Source of the DNA: CAVVIG01 sp050249955
Lineage (GTDB): Bacteria; Acidobacteriota; Vicinamibacteria; Vicinamibacterales; CAVVIG01
DNA: 64,000 nt
Direction: 5' to 3'
Assembly: GCA_050249955.1 (NCBI GenBank)
Contig: JBFWPN010000003.1
Span: forward strand, 186,001-250,000
This document shows positions 1 through 8,402 of this stretch, one piece after another. The position numbers and the translations under genes were made by a program. Position 1 is the first letter of the stretch, and every line of letters starts with the position of its first letter. Below the pieces are notes generated by a model that saw only the letters and a list, made by a program, of their open reading frames with translations, did no database searches and was not told where the DNA came from.

Positions 1-1
1 C

Positions 2-1027
2 GATGCCGGCTTCACCGGCACCACAATCGGCGGACGCCACCGCACGCTGCCCCAGTTGGTGGCCCTCATCGTCCAGCGGCTGATGCGCGCGGCCGAGGAG
101 GACCTCGGTGCGCTGCCGACAAGGGCGGTCGTCGGTCGGCCGGTTCACTTCACCGTCGCGCGGAGCGCGGAGCACGATGCGCTCGCCCTCGATCGGATGC
201 GTGAGGCGCTGGAGCTCGCCGGGATTCGCGACTTCACGTTCGAGTACGAGCCGATTGCCGCGGCCTACGCCTACCAGCAGCGGCTCACGGCGCCGGCCAC
301 CGTGCTCATCGGTGACTTCGGCGGCGGCACGAGCGACTTCTCGCTCCTGGCACTCGACCCGCCGACCGCAGGTACATCAGGAGCGGTCACGATCCTGGGA
401 AACGACGGTGTGGCGGTGGCGGGCGACGCGTTCGACCGGGCCATCGTCCGCCACGCCGTGGCCCCGCAGCTTGGGCGCGGTTCCGACTACGTCTCGCCGC
501 CGGACAAGGTGCTGCCGATGCCGGAGTGGGTGTACGCGAGGCTGGAGCGCTGGCATCACCTGTCGTTCCTGAAGACGGGCGACACGATCGAGATGCTGCG
601 CCGGATCCAGCGCAGCTCGCGTGCAGCGGACGCCGTGGGCGCGCTCCTGCAGGTGATCGAGGAGGACCTCGGCTACGAGCTGCACGAACGGGTGAACACC
701 ACGAAGGTGACCCTGTCGTCCGCGCTCGAAGCCGAGCTGCGCTTCGACCTGGATGCGGTGGCCGTGCAGTGGCACGCCACACGCGAGCAGTTCGAGCACT
801 GGCTGCGTGCCGACCTGCGCCTGCTGGAGAAGTGCATCGACCGGCTGCTCGCGCAGTGCGGAGTCGCGGCTGCCGGCGTCGACACCGTGTTCCTCACCGG
901 CGGGTCGTCGTTCGTGCCAGCCGTCCGGGCCATCTTCGAGCGGAAGTTCCCCGATTCCGCGATCACCGGCGGTCACGAGCTGACGTCGGTCGCCACCGGC
1001 CTCGCACTGCGCGCCGAGCGCCCCTGA
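2..1027 (+). CDS. Hsp70-like ATPase (YegD type), 5' end outside window
   Basis: The frame is open from base 2, so the N-terminus lies left of the window; roughly the first 100 residues are missing compared with an Hsp70 ATPase domain. Visible actin/Hsp70-fold elements are the phosphate-binding segment GDFGGGTSDFS, a GDAFDRAI segment and the adenosine-loop FLTGGSSFVPAVR. The protein ends about 20 residues after that loop, so there is no peptide-binding domain as in DnaK. This ATPase-only layout is that of the YegD-like Hsp70 branch. The role is probably a cytoplasmic chaperone-like ATPase with unknown clients. The neighbouring gene is convergent and only 8 bases away. Confidence 0.85.
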   Translation, partial: DAGFTGTTIGGRHRTLPQLVALIVQRLMRAAEEDLGALPTRAVVGRPVHFTVARSAEHDALALDRMREALELAGIRDFTFEYEPIAAAYAYQQRLTAPATVLIGDFGGGTSDFSLLALDPPTAGTSGAVTILGNDGVAVAGDAFDRAIVRHAVAPQLGRGSDYVSPPDKVLPMPEWVYARLERWHHLSFLKTGDTIEMLRRIQRSSRAADAVGALLQVIEEDLGYELHERVNTTKVTLSSALEAELRFDLDAVAVQWHATREQFEHWLRADLRLLEKCIDRLLAQCGVAAAGVDTVFLTGGSSFVPAVRAIFERKFPDSAITGGHELTSVATGLALRAERP

Positions 1028-1035
1028 TCACCCGG

Positions 1036-1959
1036 CTACAGGCCGTTCGCCCTCAGGAACTCGCGGATCTTCTCGTAGGCCTTCGTCCGTTCGTCGGGCT
1101 TGAAGTTGCCGTGACCGCCGCCGGGGATGGTGAAGAGGTCGACCTTGGCGCCGGCCTTCCTGAGCGCATCCGTGAGCCGCACGCCGTGCGAATAGGGGAC
1201 GATCGGATCGGTGTCGCCCTGGATCGTCAGCACCGGCGGCAGGTCGGCGCGCACCCAGTTCAGGGGCGACACGCTCTTCGCCACCGCGTCACGGTTCGGC
1301 TGCGATCCGAGCCACTGCACCGCATAGGAGCGGGCGTTCGGCCCGGCGAGCATGTCGTTCAGGTCCGTAATCCCGTACCAGTTGACGATCGCGGCCACGC
1401 GCGGCACCGAGGCATCGTTGCCCGTGAACCCACCGCCGGCGCAAGGGCTGGTGAAGCCGGCGCTCGCGGGAATCATCCCGGTGGTGAGCGCGAGGTGCCC
1501 ACCCGCCGACTCACCACTCAGGACGATCTTCGCGGTGTCGATGTTGTAGTCCTTCGCCCTCGACACCACGAACCGGAGGGCGCACTGCGCGTCCTCCACC
1601 GCGGCTGGCGCCAGCGACACGCGCGCCATGCGGTACTCGACGTTCACGACGTTCCACCCCATCTCGAGCCAGGGCATCACCGACATGAACGAGCTTTCCT
1701 TGGTGCCGCCAATCCATCCACCGCCGTGGTAGAAGACCAGGGTGGGCTGCGGCGTCTGCACGTCGCGCCGGCGGTACACGTCGAGCTTCGCCTCGAAGCC
1801 ATTGGCCGTGAGGTAGGTGACGTTCGGCAGGATCTGGTAGCGGTTCTGTGCGTGCGTGGCCCACTCGGCCGTTGGCGGGAGCTGGGCGGTGAGCACGGCG
1901 TAACCGGCGGTCGCGAGCAGGCCGCCGGTCAGCAGCGAGGCAACGAAATGTCGGTTCAT
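1036..1959 (-). CDS. Exported alpha/beta hydrolase (esterase/lipase family)
   Basis: A 307-residue hydrolase with an N-terminal signal or anchor segment (residues about 5-25, AxA-like end before QLPPT). The oxyanion-hole motif HGGGW is at residues 78-82 and the nucleophile elbow GESAGG puts the catalytic Ser at 151. The acid is probably in GDTDPIVP and the His in PGGGHGNF near the C-terminus. This is the BD-FAE/carboxylesterase type of alpha/beta hydrolase acting on small acyl or aryl esters in the envelope; the substrate cannot be told. An AGGAGA Shine-Dalgarno lies just before the ATG. The 3' end is convergent with the Hsp70-like gene. Confidence 0.85.
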   Translation of the reverse strand: MNRHFVASLLTGGLLATAGYAVLTAQLPPTAEWATHAQNRYQILPNVTYLTANGFEAKLDVYRRRDVQTPQPTLVFYHGGGWIGGTKESSFMSVMPWLEMGWNVVNVEYRMARVSLAPAAVEDAQCALRFVVSRAKDYNIDTAKIVLSGESAGGHLALTTGMIPASAGFTSPCAGGGFTGNDASVPRVAAIVNWYGITDLNDMLAGPNARSYAVQWLGSQPNRDAVAKSVSPLNWVRADLPPVLTIQGDTDPIVPYSHGVRLTDALRKAGAKVDLFTIPGGGHGNFKPDERTKAYEKIREFLRANGL

Positions 1960-1994
1960 CAGCGCGTTCTCCTGGAAACGCGCAGATTCTACCC

Positions 1995-2094
1995 TCTGAA
2001 TTGCTGATCGCTGATTGCCAATCGCGAATCGGGTCTCGGACCTTCACCTCACCGATAGGCACTCCGCAATCAGCAATTGGCAATCAGCAACTCA
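1995..2094. repeat. Intergenic repeat family B, copy 1
   Basis: A markedly less GC-rich tract built from 7-8 base units such as TTGCTGAT and TGCCAAT, arranged as two imperfect inverted arms (about 1995-2032 and 2064-2094) around a normal-composition centre. The right arm runs into the stop codon of ftsH, whose TGA is the first part of CTGAGTTGCTG on the minus strand. A related tract is at 8301-8365. The element could fold as a long hairpin after ftsH transcription. Confidence 0.7.
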
Positions 2095-3885
2095 GTGCAT
2101 GTTGCCGGCGATGATGGCCTTGATCCCGTCCGAGTCCAGCGACTCGACCGTGAGCAGTTCCTCGGCCATGGCGCGGACCGACGCCCGGTGTTTCGCCACG
2201 ATCTGGCGCGCCGTCTCATAGCCGCGCATCACGAGGTCCCTCACTTCCTCGTCCACCCGCTGCGCCGTCGCCTCGCTGATCCCCACGCCCCGATCCGTCT
2301 CCCACGGATTCCCTGGCGTGCGGTACGCCAGCGGGCCGAGCGCCGGCGACATCCCGAACTCGCAGACCATGCGCCGGGCGATGTCGGTGGCCCGCTCGAT
2401 GTCGTTGCCGGCTCCACTCGTCATCTGCCGCAGGAACAGCTCCTCGGCTACGCGCCCGCCCATCAGGATGGCGATCTGCGCCTCGAGGAACTCGCGGGTG
2501 TGCGTATGCCGATCCCCTTCCGGCAACTGCATCGTCACGCCCAGCGCGCGCCCGCGCGGCACGATGGTCACCTTGTGGAGCGGGTCGGCGTGCGGCAGCA
2601 GCGCCGCCACCACGGCATGACCTGACTCGTGGTAGGCGCAGGTGATCCGCTCGTGCTCGGTCATCTGCAGCGATCGACGCTCGACCCCCATAAGCACCTT
2701 GTCACGCGCCTGGTCGAGGTCGTTCGCGGTGATCGTGTTCCGGCCGCCGCGGACCGCCAGCAGCGCGGCCTCGTTGATGAGGTTCGCGAGGTCGGCGCCG
2801 GAGAAGCCTGGAGTCCCCCGTGCGATCTGACGCAGCTCGACATCGGCGTCGAGCGCCACCTTGCGGGCGTGGATGCGGAGGATCTGCTCGCGCCCCTTCA
2901 CGTCCGGCGCGCCGACCGTCACCTGTCGGTCGAACCGCCCGGGCCGGAGGAGCGCGGGATCGAGGATGTCCGGCCGGTTCGTGGCCGCGATCACCACGAT
3001 CCCCTGGTTGGGGGCGAACCCGTCCATTTCGACCAGCAGCTGGTTCAGCGTCTGCTCGCGCTCCTCATGGCTGAGCGAGTTGCCGCCACGGCTGCGGCCC
3101 ACCGCATCCAGTTCGTCGATGAAGATGATGCAGGAGGGATGACGGCGGGCGTCCTTGAAGAGTCGCCGGATGCGCGAGGCGCCGACGCCGGCGTACATCT
3201 CGACGAAGTCCGACCCGCTCGTGAACAGGAACGGCACCTTCGCTTCGCCGGCAATCGAGCGGGCCAGCAGCGTCTTGCCAGTGCCCGGAGGCCCGACGAG
3301 CAGCACCCCCTTCGGAATCCGTCCCCCGATGGCCGAGAACCGCGACGGGTCGCGCAGGAAGTCGACGATCTCCTTCACTTCCTCCTTCGCCTCATCCACC
3401 CCTGCCACATCGTCGAAGGTGATGGGCGACGCTTCGGGGTCAGCTTCGCGGGTCTTCCCGTCGAGCGCCGGGATGCGGCCAGACGTGACGCGGTAGAGCG
3501 CCAGGCCGACCACGGCCACGAAGGCGAGCCCCAGCAGGAACGCGCCGTAGTTGTAGGCGGCTTCAGCCGTGGAGCCGCGCACGTCGATGCGCACCCCGGA
3601 TGTCGCGAGCTCAGCCAGGAACGTCGGGTTGGAGGTGACGTATCCCGCCGGGGCCGTGGCCCGCAGCTGACGCCCGTCAGTGGTGAGCAGTTCGAGCTGG
3701 TCGCCCCGGACGATCAGGGTCTGCACCGTGCCGGCCCTCACCTGCTGGAGCAGGTCCGAGAACAGGATGGGCGTGGGGTCGACGGCGCGTTGCCGCCAGA
3801 CCGAGAAGGCGGCCACTGCGGCGAGGACGAGGACGGCGGCCGCGATCCACGGCGCGCGCGATCGGAACCACTGGCGAAACTGCAC
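2092..3885 (-). CDS. ftsH: ATP-dependent zinc metalloprotease FtsH
   Basis: A membrane-bound AAA+ protease that degrades misfolded and regulatory membrane and cytosolic proteins as a hexamer. Of 597 residues, TM1 is at about 12-28, the periplasmic domain at 29-112, TM2 at about 114-132, Walker A GPPGTGKT at 198-205, Walker B ending DELD at 257-260, the second region of homology ATNRPDILDPALLRPGRFDR from 301, and the zinc motif HESGH at 419-423. The third zinc ligand is probably the Asp of GNDIERAT. It is somewhat shorter than E. coli FtsH because the tail is short. The start is GTG, with an AGGAGC Shine-Dalgarno about 10 bases upstream. The stop codon lies inside a repeat element. Confidence 0.97.
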   Translation of the reverse strand: MQFRQWFRSRAPWIAAAVLVLAAVAAFSVWRQRAVDPTPILFSDLLQQVRAGTVQTLIVRGDQLELLTTDGRQLRATAPAGYVTSNPTFLAELATSGVRIDVRGSTAEAAYNYGAFLLGLAFVAVVGLALYRVTSGRIPALDGKTREADPEASPITFDDVAGVDEAKEEVKEIVDFLRDPSRFSAIGGRIPKGVLLVGPPGTGKTLLARSIAGEAKVPFLFTSGSDFVEMYAGVGASRIRRLFKDARRHPSCIIFIDELDAVGRSRGGNSLSHEEREQTLNQLLVEMDGFAPNQGIVVIAATNRPDILDPALLRPGRFDRQVTVGAPDVKGREQILRIHARKVALDADVELRQIARGTPGFSGADLANLINEAALLAVRGGRNTITANDLDQARDKVLMGVERRSLQMTEHERITCAYHESGHAVVAALLPHADPLHKVTIVPRGRALGVTMQLPEGDRHTHTREFLEAQIAILMGGRVAEELFLRQMTSGAGNDIERATDIARRMVCEFGMSPALGPLAYRTPGNPWETDRGVGISEATAQRVDEEVRDLVMRGYETARQIVAKHRASVRAMAEELLTVESLDSDGIKAIIAGNMH

Positions 3886-4060
3886 GTGCTGCTCCTGCTG
3901 GCCTGCCGGAACGGACCGAGCATCGACGGCGGTCGAACGTCTCGGGGATGGTCCCGGGCGGGCGCGTGGCTGGGTTGTGGAGAGTGTGACGCTCCGCTCG
4001 ACGTACGGAGGCGCACATTCAGTCTATCGGCCGCTGGGGCAAATTGACAGCGCGGCCGTA

Positions 4061-4072
4061 TTGGAATTCCAA
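4061..4072. promoter_or_regulatory. 12-bp perfect palindrome in the ftsH/DUF72 divergent region
   Basis: TTGGAATTCCAA is a perfect palindrome just upstream of the ATG of the DUF72 gene, followed by a second GAATTC. It is less GC-rich than the surroundings and could be an operator for the DUF72 gene or the divergent ftsH, but there is no second copy in the window to support that. If translation started at TTG 4044 it would be coding. Confidence 0.25.
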
Positions 4073-4085
4073 CGAATTCGTGCAT

Positions 4086-4895
4086 ATGGCTGGGCTCGGC
4101 GCCGGTCCTGCGCTTGCTCTGGTGCACAGCGTGCGTGCGTCGATCAGGGTCGGCTGTTCCGGCTGGCAGTACCGGCACTGGCGGGGCGACTTCTACCCTG
4201 CGACGCTTCCCGCGCAGCAGTGGTTTGCGCATTACGCGCGGCACTTCGATACGGTCGAGATCAACAACACGTTCTACAGGCTCCCCGAGGCGCCGGTGTT
4301 CCGCGCCTGGCGGGACCGTGCGCCAGCGGGATTCACATTCGCGGTCAAGGCGAGCCGTTACCTCACGCACATGAAGAAGCTGAAGGACCCGGAACCGCCG
4401 CTGGAGCGGTTCTTCACCCGCGCGCGAGCGATGGGGCATGCACTGGGTCCAGTGCTGTACCAGCTTCCCCCGCGGTGGCCGCTGAACCTCGAACGGCTCG
4501 AGATCTTCCTCCACGCGCTGCCTCCGCGCGTCCAGCACGTGCTCGAGTTCCGCGAACCGAGTTGGTACACCGGTTCCGTCTTCGCGCTCATGGAGCGGCA
4601 CCGGGTGTCCCTCTGCCTGCACGACATGCCCGGTTCCGCCTCGGGCCGCATGCAGGTGGGTCCGCTTGTGTACGTGCGCTTCCACGGCACGGAGCGGTAT
4701 AGCGGGAGTTACACCGAAGCGGGACTGGCGCGGTGGGCTGAGTGGCTGGGCGCCCGGGCGGACGCGGGCACCGCGGTCTACGCGTACTTCAACAACGACA
4801 TCGGAGGACACGCCCCTCGGGACGCAGTGCGCCTGCGAACGATGCTGCAGGTCGATCCCACCGCCGCACGACGCGCGGGGAACGGACCGGGCTAG
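4086..4895 (+). CDS. DUF72 family protein (YecE-like)
   Basis: A DUF72/YecE family protein with a TIM-barrel-like fold and unknown biochemical role. Family signatures are VGCSGWQYRHWRGDFYP near the N-terminus, EINNTFYRLP, HDMPGS, YVRFHGT and the C-terminal YAYFNNDIGGHAPRDA. Start choice is open: ATG 4086 gives 269 residues, close to the usual family length; an upstream TTG at 4044 would add 14 residues, and a GTG at 4131 would begin directly at the conserved domain. The gene is divergent from ftsH and overlaps the end of the response regulator gene by 4 bases. Confidence 0.88.
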   Translation: MAGLGAGPALALVHSVRASIRVGCSGWQYRHWRGDFYPATLPAQQWFAHYARHFDTVEINNTFYRLPEAPVFRAWRDRAPAGFTFAVKASRYLTHMKKLKDPEPPLERFFTRARAMGHALGPVLYQLPPRWPLNLERLEIFLHALPPRVQHVLEFREPSWYTGSVFALMERHRVSLCLHDMPGSASGRMQVGPLVYVRFHGTERYSGSYTEAGLARWAEWLGARADAGTAVYAYFNNDIGGHAPRDAVRLRTMLQVDPTAARRAGNGPG

Positions 4896-5611
4896 GCGTC
4901 GGCGAACTTGTAGCCCACGCCCCACACTGTCTGGATGAACACGGGGCTCGCGGGATCGGCCTCGACCCGCCGACGGAGGCGCTTCACGAGCGTGTCGACA
5001 CTCCGGACCGTGACGAACGTGTCGCCGCGCCAGATCCTCGACAGGAGCGCCTCACGACTGAAGACGATGCCCGGATGCGTGGCGAGGAGGTGGAGCAGCC
5101 TGAACTCCTGGTCGGTGAGCTCGACGTCCCGGCCGTCGATGCGCACCTTGCGGCGTGGCACGTCGATCTCGATGCCACGCACCGTCAGCACGTCCGGGCT
5201 CTCCGGCGGTACCTGGGGGACGCTCGACAGGCGCGGCCGGCGCAGCAGCGCCCGAGCCCTGGCAACGAGTTCGCGCACGCCGAACGGCTTGGTCAGGTAG
5301 TCGTCGGCGCCGCTCTCCAGGCCGACGACCTTGTCCGCTTCCTCGCGCCGGGCCGTCAACATCAGGATCGGGACATCGGCGTTCGCGCGGCCGTTGCGGA
5401 CCGCCCGACACAGCGACAGGCCGTCGAGGCCGGGCAGCATCAGGTCGAGCACGAGCAGGTCCCAGGTGTCCTCCTGCGCGCGGGCCAGGCCGGCGCGGCC
5501 GTCACCAACGCCTTCGCAAGTGTAGCCTTCGTGCCGCAGGTGCAGGCAGACCAGCTCGCGGATGTTCGGTTCATCCTCCACCACCAGCACGCGCACGGAC
5601 TCGGGGCTCAT
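4892..5611 (-). CDS. OmpR/PhoB-family response regulator
   Basis: A 239-residue two-domain regulator. The receiver domain (about 7-120) has the acidic pair in VVEDEP, the phospho-acceptor Asp56 in LVLDLMLP, a conserved Thr in LMLTAR and Lys108 in LTKPFG. The winged-helix DNA-binding domain (about 140-236) ends with the usual VWGVGYKF motif. No histidine kinase is adjacent. It is divergent from a Spy/CpxP-like periplasmic gene 114 bases away, which suggests it may control that gene in an envelope or metal stress response; this link is inference. A GGAG Shine-Dalgarno precedes the ATG. Confidence 0.93.
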   Translation of the reverse strand: MSPESVRVLVVEDEPNIRELVCLHLRHEGYTCEGVGDGRAGLARAQEDTWDLLVLDLMLPGLDGLSLCRAVRNGRANADVPILMLTARREEADKVVGLESGADDYLTKPFGVRELVARARALLRRPRLSSVPQVPPESPDVLTVRGIEIDVPRRKVRIDGRDVELTDQEFRLLHLLATHPGIVFSREALLSRIWRGDTFVTVRSVDTLVKRLRRRVEADPASPVFIQTVWGVGYKFADA

Positions 5612-5725
5612 CGGGGTGCTCCGGGTGTCATCGATTGTTCACACATCCACCATCACCTCGCCACCGACGCGCCGTCCAATGAAGGCAGAGAGACACGGAT
5701 GATCCCATCAGGCTGGAGGACAGTG

Positions 5726-6319
5726 ATGACACAGGCATTCAAGCGTATCGGACTCGGAATCGGCGTGGCGGCCATGGCGCTGCTCATCGCCGGCGCCGGC
5801 TACCAGAATCTTAGCGCGCAGGGACCGGGTCCCGGCGGTCCCGGAGTGGGGCGAGGTGGCGACGTCCGTGGTCCCGGCGGTCCGGGCGGCCCCGGTGGAC
5901 GTCGTGGCGGTCCTGGAGGGCCCGGCATGCTGGGCCCGATGATGTTCCGCCAACTCGATCTCACGAGCGACCAGCGCGAGCGGGTGCGGCAGATCATGGA
6001 TGCGCACCGTGACGAGCAGCAGGCGATCGGCGATCGCGCCAGGAAGGCGCACGAGGCGCTGCAGGACGCCATCACCGGCACGTTCGACGAGTCGGCGATC
6101 CGGGCCCGGTCGGCCGAGGTGGCGGCCGTGGACGCCGACATGGCCGTGGCGCAGGCCCGGGTGTTCGGTGAGGTCTACCAGATCCTCACGGCGGAGCAGC
6201 AACAGGAACTGAAGAAGATCCAGGCGGACATGAAGACGCGGCGTGACCAGGCGAGGGAACGTGCGGAGAAGAACGGCCCGCGGGACGGTGGCCGCCGGGG
6301 CGGCCGCGGGCAGCGGTAG
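5726..6319 (+). CDS. Periplasmic Spy/CpxP-like protein with Gly-Pro-rich linker
   Basis: A 197-residue exported protein. A signal peptide (about residues 1-32, ending near LSAQ) is followed by a Gly/Pro/Arg-rich linker of about 40 residues, then a helical domain with two LTxxQ-type segments (LDLTSDQRERVRQIM and ILTAEQQQELKKI) as in CpxP/Spy/Zra periplasmic chaperone-sensors, and a basic Gly/Arg tail. Such proteins bind misfolded periplasmic proteins or metals and modulate two-component signalling. ATG 5726 was chosen because GGAGGA lies 6-10 bases upstream; an in-frame ATG at 5699 lacks this. It is divergent from the response regulator. Confidence 0.8.
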   Translation: MTQAFKRIGLGIGVAAMALLIAGAGYQNLSAQGPGPGGPGVGRGGDVRGPGGPGGPGGRRGGPGGPGMLGPMMFRQLDLTSDQRERVRQIMDAHRDEQQAIGDRARKAHEALQDAITGTFDESAIRARSAEVAAVDADMAVAQARVFGEVYQILTAEQQQELKKIQADMKTRRDQARERAEKNGPRDGGRRGGRGQR

Positions 6320-6330
6320 GACCACGCGAG

Positions 6331-6398
6331 CGTCCACGGAGGGCACGGCTTCCCGGAAGGACCGCATCCTTCCAGGTGAGCCGCGTCCTCCGTGGACG
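6331..6398. terminator. Bidirectional hairpin between convergent genes
   Basis: A perfect 12-bp inverted repeat (CGTCCACGGAGG at 6331-6342, its complement at 6387-6398) encloses smaller stems including a GGAAGG/CCTTCC pair. It sits between the ends of the Spy-like gene and transketolase. No U-tract is visible, so this is a structural terminator candidate only. Confidence 0.55.
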
Positions 6399-6426
6399 TC
6401 GGTGAATCCGGTGCCGAAGCCCTGAC

Positions 6427-8295
6427 CTACCGGAGCGCCTTCACCGCCGCCACGATGTGCGCGGCGGAGATGCCGAAGCGTTCGACCAGTTCCTCCGGCT
6501 TGCCGCTCCGCGGAATCTCGCGGACCGCGATTCGGTGCACCTTGATCCCCGCACCGCTCACGGCCTCGGACACCGCATCGCCGATGCCGCCGGCCGGGTA
6601 GTGATCTTCGACCGTGACGATCTGCCCGCGGGTGGCCGTGCCGGCGGCCACGAGCGCGTCACCGGCAATGGGCTGCAACGAGTAGAGGTCGATGACGCGG
6701 ATGGCGATCCCCTCGGCCTTCAGCAGGTCGTACGCCTTCAGCGCCTCGAAGAGCGTGACCCCCGCCCCAACCACCGTCGCCACATCGTCCGCGCTTTCGC
6801 AGAGGACCTTCAGCCCACCAATCTCGAACGTCTCGTCGGGGCCGTAGATCACCGGCGTCTTCGGGCGGCTGGTGCGCATGTACGCAGGACCACGGGTCCA
6901 GGCCATGGCCGCCACCAGCTTTTCCGTGCTGACCGCGTCGCAGGGGTAGAGCACGGTGAAGTTCGGCTGCGACCGGAACATCCCGAGGTCTTCGAGCGCC
7001 ATCTGCGAGGGGCCGTCCTCGCCAATCGACACACCGGCGTGGGAGCCGGCGAGCTTCACGTTCACGTTGCTGATGGCCGCCATGCGGACGAAGTCCGCGG
7101 CACGGGTGAGGAACGCCGCGAAGGTGGACGGGAACGGAATCGCCCCGCGCGCCGCCAGGCCCATCGCCGAACCGACCATCACCTGTTCGGCGATGAAGTT
7201 CTGGTAGAAGCGCTCCGGGAACACCTTCTCGAACCGGTCGCTGAACGTCGAGTTCTTCACGTCGGCATCGAGGGCCACAACCCGCACGTCGGCCGCACCG
7301 AGCTTCGCAAGCGCCGCACCATAGGCCTCGCGGGTGGCCACCTGCTCGCCGAGCTTGTACTCGGGCGCCGGCAGCGCGGACGGAGCGGCCGGATCAGCCG
7401 GGCGCGCCGACGGCTTCGCGATCTGCGCGGCGAGGTCGAGGCCCTCCTGCTGCGGCACGAACTGCGCCTGCAGTTCCGCGAGCACGCGGTCCATCTCCTC
7501 GCCCTTCTTGAAGGCCTTGCCGTGCCAGTTGTCCTTCCCTTCGGTGAACGAGATCCCCTTCCCCTTCACCGTCCCGGCCACGATCATCGTCGGCTGCCCC
7601 TTGGTGGCGCGGGCCTCGGCGAACGCGTCCAGCACCTGGTTCAGGTCATGGCCGTCGATGACGATGGCGTGCCAGCCGAAGGCGCGCCAGCGGCGGGCGA
7701 ACTGCTCGAGGTCGTGCTGCCACATCGTGGGGCGGCTCTGCCCGAGGCCGTTCACGTCGGTGATGCAGCAGAGGTTGTCGAGCCTGTCCTGGGCGGCAAC
7801 CTCGGCAGCCTCCCAGACCGAGCCCTCGGCCGACTCGCCGTCGCCGATCAGGCAGTAGGTGCGGTAGTCGGAGCCGATGCGCCGGGCATTCAGTGCGCTG
7901 CCAATGGCGGCGCAGATGCCCTGGCCGAGCGAGCCGGTCGCCACGTCGACAAACGGGAGGCGAGGCGTGGGATGCCCCTCGAGATCAGAGGCGATGTCAC
8001 GCACCTTCAGGAGTTCCGACCGGTCGAACAGGCCGGCCTCGGCCCAGGCCGCGTAGAGGATGGGCGCCGCGTGGCCCTTGGACAGCACGAAGCGGTCGGC
8101 GCCCGGGTGCTGCGGGTCCTTGGGATCGAAGCGGAGTTCGGCGAAGAACAGGGTCGCGATGACCTCTGCGGCCGACGCGCAGCTCGTGGGGTGCCCGGTG
8201 CCTGTGGCGGACGTGGACACGACCGAGTCGATGCGCAGGCGCGTCGCGATGTTGGAGAGGGCCGGAAGCAGGACGGAACGATCCATCTGGGTCAT
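6427..8295 (-). CDS. tkt: Transketolase (single-chain, ~620 residues)
   Basis: A thiamine-diphosphate enzyme of the pentose phosphate and Calvin-type carbon rearrangements. The pyrophosphate domain has GHPTSCASAAE and the metal/ThDP motif starting GDGESAEGS (about residue 150). The pyrimidine domain has the catalytic Glu in FIAEQVMVGSAMG and SHAGVSIGEDGPSQ, followed by a C-terminal domain. At 622 residues it is shorter than the ~660-residue E. coli type and matches the length and organisation of the animal-type subgroup. A family B repeat separates its start from the next minus-strand gene upstream. No clear Shine-Dalgarno is seen before ATG 8295. Confidence 0.95.
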   Translation of the reverse strand: MTQMDRSVLLPALSNIATRLRIDSVVSTSATGTGHPTSCASAAEVIATLFFAELRFDPKDPQHPGADRFVLSKGHAAPILYAAWAEAGLFDRSELLKVRDIASDLEGHPTPRLPFVDVATGSLGQGICAAIGSALNARRIGSDYRTYCLIGDGESAEGSVWEAAEVAAQDRLDNLCCITDVNGLGQSRPTMWQHDLEQFARRWRAFGWHAIVIDGHDLNQVLDAFAEARATKGQPTMIVAGTVKGKGISFTEGKDNWHGKAFKKGEEMDRVLAELQAQFVPQQEGLDLAAQIAKPSARPADPAAPSALPAPEYKLGEQVATREAYGAALAKLGAADVRVVALDADVKNSTFSDRFEKVFPERFYQNFIAEQVMVGSAMGLAARGAIPFPSTFAAFLTRAADFVRMAAISNVNVKLAGSHAGVSIGEDGPSQMALEDLGMFRSQPNFTVLYPCDAVSTEKLVAAMAWTRGPAYMRTSRPKTPVIYGPDETFEIGGLKVLCESADDVATVVGAGVTLFEALKAYDLLKAEGIAIRVIDLYSLQPIAGDALVAAGTATRGQIVTVEDHYPAGGIGDAVSEAVSGAGIKVHRIAVREIPRSGKPEELVERFGISAAHIVAAVKALR

Positions 8296-8300
8296 CGGAG

Positions 8301-8365
8301 GCTTTTGGATTTCAGAATTCAGATTGCGGATTGCAGATTGCGTTCAGCGATTAGCGATTGCAGAC
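8301..8365. repeat. Intergenic repeat family B, copy 2
   Basis: A tract of short units GATTGCGGATTGCAGATTGC and TTCAGAATTCAG, much lower in GC than flanking DNA, between the stop of the 8403-9125 gene and the transketolase start. It shares its unit vocabulary (ATTGC, GATTGC, CGATTAGCGATTGC) with the tract at 1995-2094 and contains a TTCAGAATTCAG block resembling family A. Confidence 0.65.
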
Positions 8366-8402
8366 AGAGATGGCCGGTGAAGGCCTGATGAGCGTTGGAA
8401 TT

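Noticed and set aside
4044..4049. TTGACA as a -35 box for the DUF72 gene
   Set aside because: No TATAAT-like hexamer lies 16-18 bases downstream; the match is probably chance. It doubles as a possible TTG start.
6457..8388. Long plus-strand open frame opposite transketolase
   Set aside because: Same antisense artefact; the minus strand is a full transketolase.
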